A stretch of 64,000 nucleotides of DNA from Amedibacterium intestinale (GCF_010537335.1 NZ_AP019711.1:1736001-1800000); one strand, 5' to 3'; shown: positions 33,104 through 42,466, counted from the first letter of the stretch. Numbers and translations: made by a program. Notes: generated by a model from the sequence alone, not told the origin.

Positions 33104-35008
33104 TTACAATTCATCAATTTCTTTTATCCACATTGATACATTTGCATCACTTGGCATACGCCAATCTCCTCTTGGAGATAAAGAAACACTTCCAACCTTT
33201 GGCCCATCTGGAATACAGCTTCTTTTAAACTGCTGTGTAAAGAAGCGCCAGTAAAATTTACGCATCCATTTTTTTATGATTTCATCACTGTATTTATCTT
33301 TAAACGCAAGTTTTGTTTTACGCAGTAATTTTTTTGGATGATCTCCAAATCGAACAACATGGTATAAGAAGAAATCATGCAGTTCATATGGACCTACAAT
33401 ATCTTCTGTCTTCTGTACGATTTGATCATTTTCCTGTGGCAGTAATTCTGGAGAAACTGGTGTATCCAAAACATCCATCAAGATTTCTTCTAATCTTGTT
33501 CCTGCATGCAAATGTGCTACATATTCTACAAGATAACGTATCAATGTTTTTGGTACAGATACATTAACAGCATACATAGACATATGATCTCCATTATACG
33601 TAGACCAGCCAAGAGCTACTTCTGATAAATCTCCTGTTCCAATGACAAGACCTCCAATTTGATTTGCCTTGTTCATTAAGATTTCTGTACGTGTTCTTGC
33701 CTGTACATTTTCATAGGTAACATCATGATTATTAATATCCTGTTTTAAATCTTTAAACTGTACAAGTACGGATTCTTTGATATTAATCGTTTCGCTTGTA
33801 ACACCAAGCTCTTCCATAAGTCCTGTCGCATTATTTTTTGTACGGCTTGTCGTTCCAAAACATGGCATCGTAATCGCATAGATATTTTCTAATGGAAGTT
33901 GCAGTTTTTCAAATGCTCGTACCGTTACAAGCAATGCCAAGGTAGAATCCAATCCACCAGAAATTCCAATCGTCACTTTCTGAATATTGGTAGCACGTAA
34001 TCGCTGCATCAACGCTTGTGTCTGAATCGCAAAAATTTCTTCACATCGCTGTTCTCGTGCACTTTCTTCACTTGGCACAAAAGGATGTGGATCATAGAAT
34101 CTTGTTAAGTGAATATCAACAGGTGTACTTTGAAATGAGATTACCTCATAATCATAGGCACTTTCAAATGTCGTCATTTTTCTTCTTTCAGAAGAAAGTT
34201 TCATTACATCAATATCGGCATATATGATTTCTGGTTCATATTTTCTGCTTTCTTTTAATACCGTACCATTTTCACATACGATATGATGCCCGCTGTATAC
34301 AATATCAGTAGAACTTTCTCCATTGCCTGCACTGCTGTATAAATACGCACACATTAATTTGGCAGACTGCATGGAAACTAAATTTTTTCGATAATCTGCT
34401 TTTGTAGTAATTTCATTGCTGGCGGAAGGATTACAAATAATATTTGCCCCATTCAATGCCAGTGAAATACTTGGTGAATTTGGAATCCATAAATCTTCAC
34501 AAATCTCAACTCCAAAAGTAAAGTAAGAATTTTCTTCGCAAGAGAAAATATAATGTGTACCAAAAGGTACTTTTTTTCCATAAAAATCAATCGATTGATT
34601 TTCTTTTGGTGCAGGAATAAAACGACGTCCTTCATAAAATTCCTGATATGTAGGAATACAAGTTTTAGGAACAAATGCCAGCACTTTTCCCTTTTGGACA
34701 ACTGCGGCAACATTATATAGACTGTTTTTTACCTGCAAAGGCATTCCTATTACCATTACAAGATCATATTTTTTACTCTCTTCAACAATTTCTTTCAACG
34801 CACTTTTACATGTATCCAATACAAGCTGCTGCTGAAACAAGTCTTCAATACTGTAGCCACTTAAACAAAGTTCTGGAAACACCAGCAATCTCGTATCTGT
34901 CTTTGAAACTTCTTCTATAATTTTCAATATTTCATTTTTATTATGATTTACATCTGCTAGCGCAACCGGAAAAGATGCACAGGCACAAGTTAAATATCCA
35001 TCTTTCAT
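33104..35008 (-). CDS. nadE: Glutamine-dependent NAD+ synthetase
   Basis: 634 residues of the long, two-domain form. The N-terminal nitrilase-like glutaminase has the Glu-Lys-Cys triad in LLVFPELCLSGYS, FVPKTCIPTY and GVEICEDLWIP. The C-terminal synthetase has the ATP P-loop GISGGLDSTLALL and the ending SPRGDWRMPSDA. It converts nicotinate adenine dinucleotide to NAD+ using ammonia from glutamine. ATG 35008 follows AGGAGG at 7 nt; the upstream ATG is too close to that site. Single-gene unit. Confidence 0.96.
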   Translation of the reverse strand: MKDGYLTCACASFPVALADVNHNKNEILKIIEEVSKTDTRLLVFPELCLSGYSIEDLFQQQLVLDTCKSALKEIVEESKKYDLVMVIGMPLQVKNSLYNVAAVVQKGKVLAFVPKTCIPTYQEFYEGRRFIPAPKENQSIDFYGKKVPFGTHYIFSCEENSYFTFGVEICEDLWIPNSPSISLALNGANIICNPSASNEITTKADYRKNLVSMQSAKLMCAYLYSSAGNGESSTDIVYSGHHIVCENGTVLKESRKYEPEIIYADIDVMKLSSERRKMTTFESAYDYEVISFQSTPVDIHLTRFYDPHPFVPSEESAREQRCEEIFAIQTQALMQRLRATNIQKVTIGISGGLDSTLALLVTVRAFEKLQLPLENIYAITMPCFGTTSRTKNNATGLMEELGVTSETINIKESVLVQFKDLKQDINNHDVTYENVQARTRTEILMNKANQIGGLVIGTGDLSEVALGWSTYNGDHMSMYAVNVSVPKTLIRYLVEYVAHLHAGTRLEEILMDVLDTPVSPELLPQENDQIVQKTEDIVGPYELHDFFLYHVVRFGDHPKKLLRKTKLAFKDKYSDEIIKKWMRKFYWRFFTQQFKRSCIPDGPKVGSVSLSPRGDWRMPSDANVSMWIKEIDEL

Positions 35009-35078
35009 GAGCATGCCTCCTAACTTTCAACATTATAACAGAATTCCACATGTATTAACATAGAACATATTCGTACTT

Positions 35079-36446
35079 TTATGCATTCTGTACCTGCATT
35101 TCCCTTTTTCTAAAAGCTCTTTTACGTACGATTACATAACATATCAAATGGGCAAGCAATGTTAAGATCCAGGATATAGGGTAGGAAATATACAGTGAGA
35201 ACTGTGTATGGAAAACTTGAAATACTGTATAAATCCAAATGATACGAAATAAGCAGGCACCTGTTAAAGATACAAACATCGGCATCAAAGAATAACCGAT
35301 TCCTCTTAAAGAACCAACCAGTGTATCCATGATTCCACATAAGAAATATGATGCACTAACTACCCCCAATCTGGCAATACCATAGGAAATAACCTCTTCA
35401 CTTGATGTATAAATACTTAACAGCGGATGTCCAAGTAAAAATGCACCTAGTCCAAGTACAAGACCAACCACACTAACGATACCTACACATTCAAAAAGAA
35501 TCCTATCTACACGTTTATATTGTCTAGCACCCATATTCTGACTTGTAAAACTTAAAGATGTCTGATAAATGGCATTCATAGAAGTATAGACGAAACCCTC
35601 AATGTTGCTGGCAGCTGTATTTCCTGCCATAACCAACGATCCAAAAGAGTTTATAGAGGATTGTATCAATACATTTGATATACTAAAAATAATTCCCTGT
35701 AATCCTGCAGGAAGTCCAATTCTTAACATTTGTTTCACTTTATCTTTATGTAGCTTTATCTCACTTCTTGATAACTGTAACACTCCTTCTGAGCGAACAA
35801 GACACAAAATAATCAAAACAGCAGATATCCCCTGTGCTATGATCGTAGCCAAAGCAACACCTGCAACCCCCATATGTAAAACAATGACAAAAAACAAATT
35901 AAAAATCACATTTACACATCCTGCAATTGTTAGAAAATACAAAGGTCTTTTTGTATCACCAACTGCTCGAAGCATCGCTGCCCCAAAATCATATAAAATA
36001 AAAGCCGGCATTCCTATAAAATAAATACGCATATACAACACTGATAAATTAATAACATCTGCAGGTGTTCCCATCATTTCCAACAAAGGTCTGGCAAGTA
36101 GAACACCTACAAAAATCATTAAAATACCACCATACAAAGAAATACATACCGCCGTATGCAAGGTTTCCCTTGCATTTTTATAATCCTGTGCCCCAATATA
36201 GCGAGCCATTAAAACATTTCCACCAATCGAAATTCCTATAAATAAGTTTACCAGCAAATTGATCAATGAGCTGGTAGAACCTACTGCTGCCAAAGCCTCA
36301 CTCCCACTAAATCTTCCTACTACGATAATATCCGCCGCATTAAACAGCAGCTGCAATATCCCAGATAACATCAAAGGCAAGGCAAAAACAATAAGTTTCT
36401 TAAACAAAGGACCATGACACATGTCCATCTCATAACGTCTACTCAT
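35079..36446 (-). CDS. MATE-family efflux transporter (second copy)
   Basis: 455 residues, about 12 helices, two MatE halves. The N-terminus CHGPLFKKLIVFALPLMLSG then ILQLLFNAADIIVVGRFSG is typical. It shares the family with the gene at 3641-4975 but is clearly divergent, so it is not a recent duplicate. Substrate unknown. It is a single gene between nadE and an Rpn-type gene. Confidence 0.9.
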   Translation of the reverse strand: MSRRYEMDMCHGPLFKKLIVFALPLMLSGILQLLFNAADIIVVGRFSGSEALAAVGSTSSLINLLVNLFIGISIGGNVLMARYIGAQDYKNARETLHTAVCISLYGGILMIFVGVLLARPLLEMMGTPADVINLSVLYMRIYFIGMPAFILYDFGAAMLRAVGDTKRPLYFLTIAGCVNVIFNLFFVIVLHMGVAGVALATIIAQGISAVLIILCLVRSEGVLQLSRSEIKLHKDKVKQMLRIGLPAGLQGIIFSISNVLIQSSINSFGSLVMAGNTAASNIEGFVYTSMNAIYQTSLSFTSQNMGARQYKRVDRILFECVGIVSVVGLVLGLGAFLLGHPLLSIYTSSEEVISYGIARLGVVSASYFLCGIMDTLVGSLRGIGYSLMPMFVSLTGACLFRIIWIYTVFQVFHTQFSLYISYPISWILTLLAHLICYVIVRKRAFRKREMQVQNA

Positions 36447-36542
36447 ACAAACATCCCCTTAATTTTTACATACCTGTATATTATAGCACTATACAGAAAA
36501 AAGTAATGATAGAGTTTTTCCTTCAAATTGTTTAAAAACAAT

Positions 36543-36579
36543 AAAAAAGAAGACACCTTTACTTATATGTATCTTCTTT
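36543..36579 (-). terminator. Terminator of the second Rpn-type gene
   Basis: Minus-strand stem AAAGAAGA / TCTTCTTT (36572-36579 with 36546-36553) extended past one mismatch, followed by T-rich bases. Confidence 0.7.
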
Positions 36580-36645
36580 CTCTATCATTTATATTATTTT
36601 CATTAATCTTTCTCAAAGAAAACTTTTTATTCTCTTCTCTATATT

Positions 36646-37629
36646 TTAAAGAAGAATACCTGTGACTCTCTCTATAAGTTCTTTACTGCATCCTTCCTTT
36701 TTCATTTTCTCAGCTATTTCTATTTTCTCTTTCGCTATGCCTTTCTTTTCGCCTTCAGTTTTTAATCTTTTAATAGCCTCTTCAGGGGCAAGATTTTCTT
36801 CTCCTTCTTTTCTAACTCCCATCATATTGATGAATCCATCTGTAATTTTTCGTGTCCATCTTTGTTCCCATCTCTTCGTTGCTTCGCACATGTTGATTTC
36901 CTCCTCATCTTTATGTTCTTTTACATAGTTTAATATTTCTTCATTTTCCGTTATTGTTCCTACCAGTTCTGCTGTATCTCTTCCTACTTTTATATTCGCA
37001 TAATACCTTTGCAGTTCTTCTACTTTGTCACTGTATAAAAGCTGTATGATCTTTATGAAATTGAAGATATCCTGATTTTGAAATGTATTTGTGCAGGTTC
37101 CTATTTCCAGCAGCTTCATAGGATAGTCATTGAATCTTTTTTCCATCCATTTCGGCATATCCACCATCATGTCTTTCAAACTTCTTGCCCCATCCCATGG
37201 TGCTTCTCCATAATATATGACTAGTGTGAATACTGGATGAATACGATCCTTTTTTCGCATTTTAGAAAGGTATTCACTGTCTTTCCTGTTTCTTCTCGTA
37301 TTTACAAACTGTCTGCATTCTGCTTCATAGGTCAAAGTATCATACATCATCACACGCAAAGGCATTGCATAGTGGATACTGGATTGATTTTCAACCCCAT
37401 AAATCACATATTCACAATCTCCTGCAGATTTTCGGATAACATCTCTTACTCTTGCAAGGGGAATCTTCATCCCCTGCGTATGGATATACAGCGATGAATC
37501 CGTATCAAGTTCTTCCAAATCATCAGGTTTAACAACCTGTATACCATTGTATATGCCTGTGTTAATTAAATCCGCAAAGCGATCATTATTTTTGAAATAA
37601 GATTTTAGTGCGATATCCTGTTTTCCCAT
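36646..37629 (-). CDS. Rpn-family recombination-promoting nuclease/putative transposase
   Basis: 327 residues of the transposase_31/YhgA-like PD-(D/E)XK group. Diagnostic are QDIALKSYFKNNDRFADLIN, YVIYGVENQSSIHYAMPLRVMMYD (E-x-Q catalytic pair) and HPVFTLVIYYGEAPWDG. The C-terminus varies in a lysine/glutamate-rich manner (EEAIKRLKTEGEKKGIAKEK). ATG 37629 follows AGGAG at 9 nt. The frame stays open 64 codons further upstream (to 37821), but without a binding site and without family similarity that I recognise. It is only distantly related to the member at 24134-25006. Confidence 0.85.
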   Translation of the reverse strand: MGKQDIALKSYFKNNDRFADLINTGIYNGIQVVKPDDLEELDTDSSLYIHTQGMKIPLARVRDVIRKSAGDCEYVIYGVENQSSIHYAMPLRVMMYDTLTYEAECRQFVNTRRNRKDSEYLSKMRKKDRIHPVFTLVIYYGEAPWDGARSLKDMMVDMPKWMEKRFNDYPMKLLEIGTCTNTFQNQDIFNFIKIIQLLYSDKVEELQRYYANIKVGRDTAELVGTITENEEILNYVKEHKDEEEINMCEATKRWEQRWTRKITDGFINMMGVRKEGEENLAPEEAIKRLKTEGEKKGIAKEKIEIAEKMKKEGCSKELIERVTGILL

Positions 37630-37852
37630 CTTCATCAGCTCCTCTTTTGATACTTCTTGATCGGATATAATATTGATGAAGGAAAGATAAGAGATATCCA
37701 TCTTCATTATAAAATAAGAATATTGTTTGTCTATACCGATATCGTGATATATGGAAAGCATGTTTGGATACACTTTATCCTTTTCACTATACATATACGA
37801 AACCAATAGGTAAAAATACAAAAAAAACTAGAAAATTATCATGAAAAAATAC

Positions 37853-37906
37853 AAAAAAAGATTCTGATTTCAAAAATCCTATGGATTTAATAATATACAG
37901 AATCTT
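37853..37906 (-). terminator. Terminator of the nagA / lipase-GNAT unit
   Basis: Minus-strand stem AAGATTCTG / CAGAATCTT (37898-37906 with 37858-37866), followed by seven T. Confidence 0.8.
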
Positions 37907-37919
37907 ATAAATATAATTT

Positions 37920-39623
37920 TTAAGAAATAAGTTCATATACAAAGATATTTTTATTTTCTTCTTTACACATGACAAATCCTAAATTCACAAGTAGATGCTG
38001 ATAAGATGCATCTTCTTGTGGATTCATCGCAAATATTTTTTTAATAGAGAAAACGGATACAGCATACATCAAAATTGCCTCTAATGCTTCTTTTCCATAC
38101 CCTTTGCCACGATACTCTTTCTTTATATAGACTCCTAATAAACACTTACCATTATCATCTACATGGATTCCACAACATCCAATAAAAATATTCTTTTCCT
38201 GTATATAAAGAGGAAAGTATTGTAACTGATGTTTTTGATAAGCTTCGATTTCCTCATTTACATACTCCGCAATTTCTTTTTTATCATTGATAGCCATTAC
38301 CCAGTCTATATCATTCCACAATGCATGAGCCTTATCCAGATCTTCCATCTTCCATGTGGTAAAACCAACATGTTTGCTCATCATAAAATATCGCTCTTCC
38401 TCTTTTCTATTTAAAATCGAGCGTATCGCCTTCGTGATTTTTTGGTTATTATCATTCAGTTTTTCCTGCAGATTTGCTGTTGTTTCTTTATAAAGCAATT
38501 CGTAATTATGCAATAATCCCTGTGTAATTTCTTTCATATCCAGTTCATTCATCAATTCTTTTCGATTCATTAATGCGATATTCATATTGCGAAGAAAAAT
38601 CTTACTTTTTCTATGTTCCATTAATTCCTGGAAGGTAATTGTTTTCATCTTCTCATAAGGAATCCCTTCAAATAAAGAAGTATATTGACTTATATGATAA
38701 AAAAAGACTTTGTATAACTCTGTTATAGATAAATCACTTTGGAAATAATCTTCCATTCGATGTACCATTGTTTCTAATTTCTCTTTTTTCTGATTGACAA
38801 AAAAATCATTGATAAAATGATACATCAATATAGGTACAGCACTTTTCTTTTCCGCAATCACATATCCATTATTCACAAAGTTTAATGTATATAACTGATG
38901 ACTTCTATACAATTCTTCTATATTTCTACAAGGCGAGGAAGATTTTAATAGAATCGGTTCTTTTAAATGTTCAAAAAAAGAAGAAATACAGTCATTTTCA
39001 TTTTCAAAAATATGCAGCTTTTCTAAAAAAGAAGGATCTTTCGCTCTGTCTTTATATACCTCAAGAATACTTTTTGTAATACCTGGCGCATTAAACGCAT
39101 ATACTCCTGCCAGTTTATCCAGATTTTCTTCTTTCATACACAAAGCACAGTATAAGGCAATATTTCCTCCTTTGGAATGTCCGCATAAATAAAAAGGCTT
39201 ATGAAGAGATTCTTTTTCTAGCTGATGAAGTGATAATAGCTGCTGCCATGTAGGACCATCTAGAAACATCTCAAAGTTATCCATCCAGTCCTGCCATCCT
39301 GTTGTATGATATTGTTCATCTAATATTTCACTTCCACGAAAAGCAACAAATAGTGCTTCTTCATTTTCATATATATCATAGACAACACCACTGTTTTTAT
39401 TATCATCAAAACAGGAAACAAGATACATGCTTCTATAATTTTCTAGTGGTATGCGTTTGATCATTTCAAGATTTCCTTTCGCATCATCTATCTCTTCTGC
39501 CTGACGCAACACTTCTTCATCCTTTACTATCATTTGACATAACTTACTAAGTGAAGTACCTACTTTTTTTACATTATAGTAGGATATAAGAGAAAGGTAA
39601 TAAAAGGTTTCTTCTCTTATCAT
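37920..39623 (-). CDS. Mbeg1-like lipase domain fused to GNAT acetyltransferase
   Basis: 567 residues. The first ~300 are an alpha/beta hydrolase of the Mbeg1/DUF2974 type: ALFVAFRGSE and the nucleophile elbow LCGHSKGGNIAL (Ser150), with downstream VYAFNAPG. A helical region of about 100 residues follows. The last ~155 residues form a GNAT domain with the acetyl-CoA loop YIKKEYRGKGYGKEALEAIL. Such lipases often act on acyl esters; GNAT domains move acetyl groups from acetyl-CoA. The frame is continuous, so this is a true fusion. It lies 15 bases after nagA and probably shares its transcript. Substrates unknown. Confidence 0.82.
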   Translation of the reverse strand: MIREETFYYLSLISYYNVKKVGTSLSKLCQMIVKDEEVLRQAEEIDDAKGNLEMIKRIPLENYRSMYLVSCFDDNKNSGVVYDIYENEEALFVAFRGSEILDEQYHTTGWQDWMDNFEMFLDGPTWQQLLSLHQLEKESLHKPFYLCGHSKGGNIALYCALCMKEENLDKLAGVYAFNAPGITKSILEVYKDRAKDPSFLEKLHIFENENDCISSFFEHLKEPILLKSSSPCRNIEELYRSHQLYTLNFVNNGYVIAEKKSAVPILMYHFINDFFVNQKKEKLETMVHRMEDYFQSDLSITELYKVFFYHISQYTSLFEGIPYEKMKTITFQELMEHRKSKIFLRNMNIALMNRKELMNELDMKEITQGLLHNYELLYKETTANLQEKLNDNNQKITKAIRSILNRKEEERYFMMSKHVGFTTWKMEDLDKAHALWNDIDWVMAINDKKEIAEYVNEEIEAYQKHQLQYFPLYIQEKNIFIGCCGIHVDDNGKCLLGVYIKKEYRGKGYGKEALEAILMYAVSVFSIKKIFAMNPQEDASYQHLLVNLGFVMCKEENKNIFVYELIS

Positions 39624-39638
39624 ATATATTCCCCTTTC

Positions 39639-40742
39639 CTATAACACACTTCTTCCATCCATAATGACATCACGAATTTTTAAATCATGACTTAATACAA
39701 CCAAATCCACTTTCTTTCCTAATCCTATGGTCTGTGTATAGCACTTGAACTCTTTAGCTACGCTGCCTCCACACATCTCAATACATTCCTGTAAAGGAAA
39801 TTTATCATAAAGATAGCGGAATGCATCTAGCATATCTATCGTACTTTCATATAAAATTCCATCTTTATATACGCATTTATCTTTCAAAACTTCATGATCA
39901 TGCAAAGTTAAACCATTTGGATATTTCCATCCTGCATAACGTCCACTTCCACTAACTGCCAAGATGCGTTTACTTCCAAGAAGAGGCATAAGCCACTCTA
40001 CCATTGCATCTTTTATATGCGTGCCATCCAAAATCAGTTCACAAAGACAATTTGATGTGAAAATAGCATCCATCATCGTGCTTTGTTTATGATTGATTTC
40101 TGGCATACGATTACATAAATGTGTAACATGCGTTGCACCATTTTCCAGTGCCTCTTTTACACATGCATAAGAAGCATTGGTATGACCTAGAGATACAATG
40201 ATTCCATACATATGAAGCATATGGATTGCTTCCATCGCATATTTTAACTCTGGGGCAATCGTCATAATTTTTATATCCTCATGATACTTCACAAGAAACT
40301 TTTCCAGCTCTGCCAAGTCAATTTCCTGTGTCTTTTCCCCATGTTCGCTCATAATCATATTATCCGAAAGATACGGTCCTTCTAAATGTGCTCCTAAATA
40401 GCGGGCACCTCCGCGAAAATCTTTAAATGCTTCCTTATAAATATCCAGCTGTTTCGCATAATCGTTCAAGCTTTTACAACGTAATGTCGCACAAAAGGAA
40501 GTTGTCCCTCTTTTTACATATTCTAAAGATAACTCCTGTAACATTTTTGGGTCTGTTTCTTCACAAGATATCATATGAAATCCATGTGTATGAATATCAA
40601 TAAATCCTGGGATTGCCAAGTCAGACAGTCCTCTTGGTGTTTTATAATCAATGCGCTCTACATAACCATTTTCTAAATGCAAATCTCCAAACACCATCGT
40701 TCCATCTTGAAAAAATCTTACATTTTCTATGATCGTCTTCAT
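39639..40742 (-). CDS. N-acetylglucosamine-6-phosphate deacetylase-like protein (NagA family)
   Basis: 367 residues of the amidohydrolase superfamily. Present are GFIDIHTHG (residues 47-54), HLEGPYL with metal ligand Glu121, GHTNASY (His187) and THLCNRM (His208), and DGTHIKDAM. At the place of the catalytic Asp (usual VTDA) the sequence is LAVSGSGRYAG, giving Gly265. NagA deacetylates GlcNAc-6-P for amino-sugar catabolism, but with that residue lost normal activity is doubtful. Overall length and the C-terminal GLGKKVDLVVL fit the family. No nagB is adjacent. ATG follows GAGGAAG. It is the first gene of a unit with the lipase-GNAT fusion. Confidence 0.8.
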   Translation of the reverse strand: MKTIIENVRFFQDGTMVFGDLHLENGYVERIDYKTPRGLSDLAIPGFIDIHTHGFHMISCEETDPKMLQELSLEYVKRGTTSFCATLRCKSLNDYAKQLDIYKEAFKDFRGGARYLGAHLEGPYLSDNMIMSEHGEKTQEIDLAELEKFLVKYHEDIKIMTIAPELKYAMEAIHMLHMYGIIVSLGHTNASYACVKEALENGATHVTHLCNRMPEINHKQSTMMDAIFTSNCLCELILDGTHIKDAMVEWLMPLLGSKRILAVSGSGRYAGWKYPNGLTLHDHEVLKDKCVYKDGILYESTIDMLDAFRYLYDKFPLQECIEMCGGSVAKEFKCYTQTIGLGKKVDLVVLSHDLKIRDVIMDGRSVL

Positions 40743-40854
40743 ATTACTTCCTCTTTTCTATTACTTCTATTGTATTTCATTCCTTTTCTCTTTACAAGTT
40801 TTCCCTATGTCTGTTTTATGATAAAATAGGTATGTTTTAGAAAGGAAACAACAT

Positions 40855-41661
40855 ATGAAAAAACGTTATAAAATCTTAATCGGAATTCTTGTTTTTGTTT
40901 TTATATGTTTCTTAGGAACCCTTTATCTAAGAAAAGAAACACCTAGAACACCAAACACAGATTCCATTCCAGTTCTTGGATATCATCATTTGGCAAGTGA
41001 TGAACATAAAAAGGAAAACTATCGTTTTGATCCTTGGACAACCAGTATTTCTACATTTGAAAAACATATGAAATACTTACATGATCATGGATATAAAACA
41101 ATTTCTTTAGATGATTTTTATGCATGGTATAAAGGTGAAAAAGAATACGATAATAAAACGGTTGTTCTTACCTTTGATGATGGATATTATTCTACTTTAA
41201 AGATTGCACAGCCTATCCTTGAAAAATATGGTTATCAAGCTTCTGTTTTCATGATCGGACATAATATTTCAAATAAGGAAAAGCCATATTCTCCACCATC
41301 AAAACAATCCATCCCTGCATACCTTATAAACGATAATGATACTTTAAAATTTTATTCTCACTTCTATAATATTCATAGAAAAATAGATAATGACTATGCG
41401 ATAAATGTATATTCCAAACAAGAACTGGAAAAAGATATTCAAAAAGCTGCCGATATATCCAATACCAAATATATGGCATACCCTTATGGAAAATACAATG
41501 ATAAGGTACAGGAATCTTTAAAAAGCCAAAAGGTTTCTCTTGCTTTTTCTTATGCAAATTATCGAAATGCGAAAAGAAGTGATGCCCCTTATGAAATTCC
41601 TCGTTATATGGTAGATGCCTATACGCCTATGTTTTTATTTGAATGGTTCTTAAACAGATAA
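40855..41661 (+). CDS. Polysaccharide deacetylase (NodB-type), membrane-anchored
   Basis: 268 residues. A single N-terminal membrane segment (YKILIGILVFVFICFLGTLYL) anchors the protein outside the cell. The NodB domain begins at VLGYHHL, with the catalytic/metal motif TFDDGYYST and the second motif SHFYNIH in place of SHTxxH, then MAYPYGKYND. Such enzymes remove N-acetyl groups from peptidoglycan or other surface sugars, often for lysozyme resistance. ATG follows AAAGGAAA. Its stop falls at the edge of the first of several hairpins. Confidence 0.9.
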   Translation: MKKRYKILIGILVFVFICFLGTLYLRKETPRTPNTDSIPVLGYHHLASDEHKKENYRFDPWTTSISTFEKHMKYLHDHGYKTISLDDFYAWYKGEKEYDNKTVVLTFDDGYYSTLKIAQPILEKYGYQASVFMIGHNISNKEKPYSPPSKQSIPAYLINDNDTLKFYSHFYNIHRKIDNDYAINVYSKQELEKDIQKAADISNTKYMAYPYGKYNDKVQESLKSQKVSLAFSYANYRNAKRSDAPYEIPRYMVDAYTPMFLFEWFLNR

Positions 41662-41685
41662 AAGGTTCGATTTCCTCGAACCTTT
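41661..41685. repeat. Palindromic hairpin, copy 1
   Basis: A 25-base near-perfect palindrome (arms AAAGGTTCGA / TCGAACCTTT around 5 bases). An identical copy lies at 41876-41900. Confidence 0.85.
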
Positions 41686-41686
41686 C

Positions 41687-41739
41687 AGACCGTTGACAAA
41701 GTCGCTCTTTGAGCAGACTTTGTCATTCGGTCTTTTTTT
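41687..41739 (+). terminator. Terminator of the polysaccharide deacetylase gene
   Basis: Long stem: AGACCG plus GACAAAGTC (41687-41703) pair with GACTTTGTC plus CGGTCT (41716-41733) around a small internal loop, then seven T. Confidence 0.9.
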
Positions 41740-41762
41740 ATCCCCACTTTTGTATAAAAAAC

Positions 41763-41798
41763 AGGTGATTTTAAGCTATCATTTACCAAAAATCACCT
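41763..41798. repeat. Hairpin within the 41.7-41.9 kb block
   Basis: AGGTGATTTT (41763-41772) pairs with AAAATCACCT (41789-41798), a 10-bp stem. A fully palindromic TATATATTTT-C-AAAATATATA lies further right (about 41850). Confidence 0.6.
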
Positions 41799-41875
41799 AG
41801 TAAAAGGAATCTTTCTACCACTTTTTTTAAATTGGTTTTATATATTTTCAAAATATATAGTTTGTCAACAACCTG

Positions 41876-41900
41876 AAAGGTTCGATTTCCTCGAACCTTT
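41876..41900 (-). terminator. Palindromic hairpin, copy 2; terminator of the c-di-AMP receptor gene
   Basis: Identical in all 25 bases to 41661-41685. On the minus strand it lies 11 bases beyond the stop of the c-di-AMP receptor gene and can act as its terminator. Confidence 0.75.
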
Positions 41901-41911
41901 TCTTTTACAGA

Positions 41912-42235
41912 TTATAGTTTTACAAATTTTTCTACATCAAGTACAAAGATCGTAGCTCCGCCAACCTGTACTTCTACTGGGAAAGATGCGTATCTTCCAA
42001 TATCATAAGATGCTGTGCTTGGTACTACTTCTGTACGTCTTCTACTATATTCACCAATCACTTCAATTGCACGTTCTACTTTATCATCATCCGTACCAAC
42101 AATTAATGTTGTATTTCCTGCTCGTAAAAATCCTCCGGTAGTCGCAAGTCTTGTTACCTGATAGTTTTCTTTTGTCAATGCACTTGATACAGCAGGACTA
42201 TCATCATTTGACATGATCGCAAGTATTAACTTCAT
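41912..42235 (-). CDS. darA: Cyclic-di-AMP receptor, PII-like (DarA/PstA)
   Basis: 107 residues of the DUF970 / DarA (PstA) family, a PII-like trimer that binds c-di-AMP. The N-terminus MKLILAIMSNDDSPAVSSAL, TRLATTGGFLRAGNTTLIVG (nucleotide contact region with conserved Thr and Gly residues) and the closing VEVQVGGATIFVLDV are characteristic. Its downstream partner is unknown in all species. ATG 42235 follows AAAGGGGAA. Single-gene unit, divergent from the patatin-like gene. Confidence 0.93.
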   Translation of the reverse strand: MKLILAIMSNDDSPAVSSALTKENYQVTRLATTGGFLRAGNTTLIVGTDDDKVERAIEVIGEYSRRRTEVVPSTASYDIGRYASFPVEVQVGGATIFVLDVEKFVKL

Positions 42236-42434
42236 AAGAATTTCCCCTTTCTACATTTACGCATGTTTTCTATATGCATATTTTATCACTTTCCTTATAC
42301 ATTTACAAATATATATCAAAGAAATCATTTTATATAACCAAGCACATATCCTTAAATGATATAATCCTAGTATAAAACTTAACAATAATGTAAAGAAATT
42401 ATAGGATTTCAAACATAATTCTTGTTTCATTTTG

Positions 42435-42443
42435 TGCTATAAT
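42435..42443 (+). promoter_or_regulatory. Extended -10 promoter of the patatin-like gene
   Basis: TGCTATAAT, 24 bases before the start codon. The 231-bp divergent gap shows no other feature. Confidence 0.6.
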
Positions 42444-42466
42444 TACTCACAAAGGAAGTGAAAAAG

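Noticed and set aside
37630-37821. 64-codon upstream extension of the second Rpn-type gene
   Set aside because: No binding site at its start and no family match; ATG 37629 has AGGAG at 9 nt. It might still be part of a longer ancestral gene.
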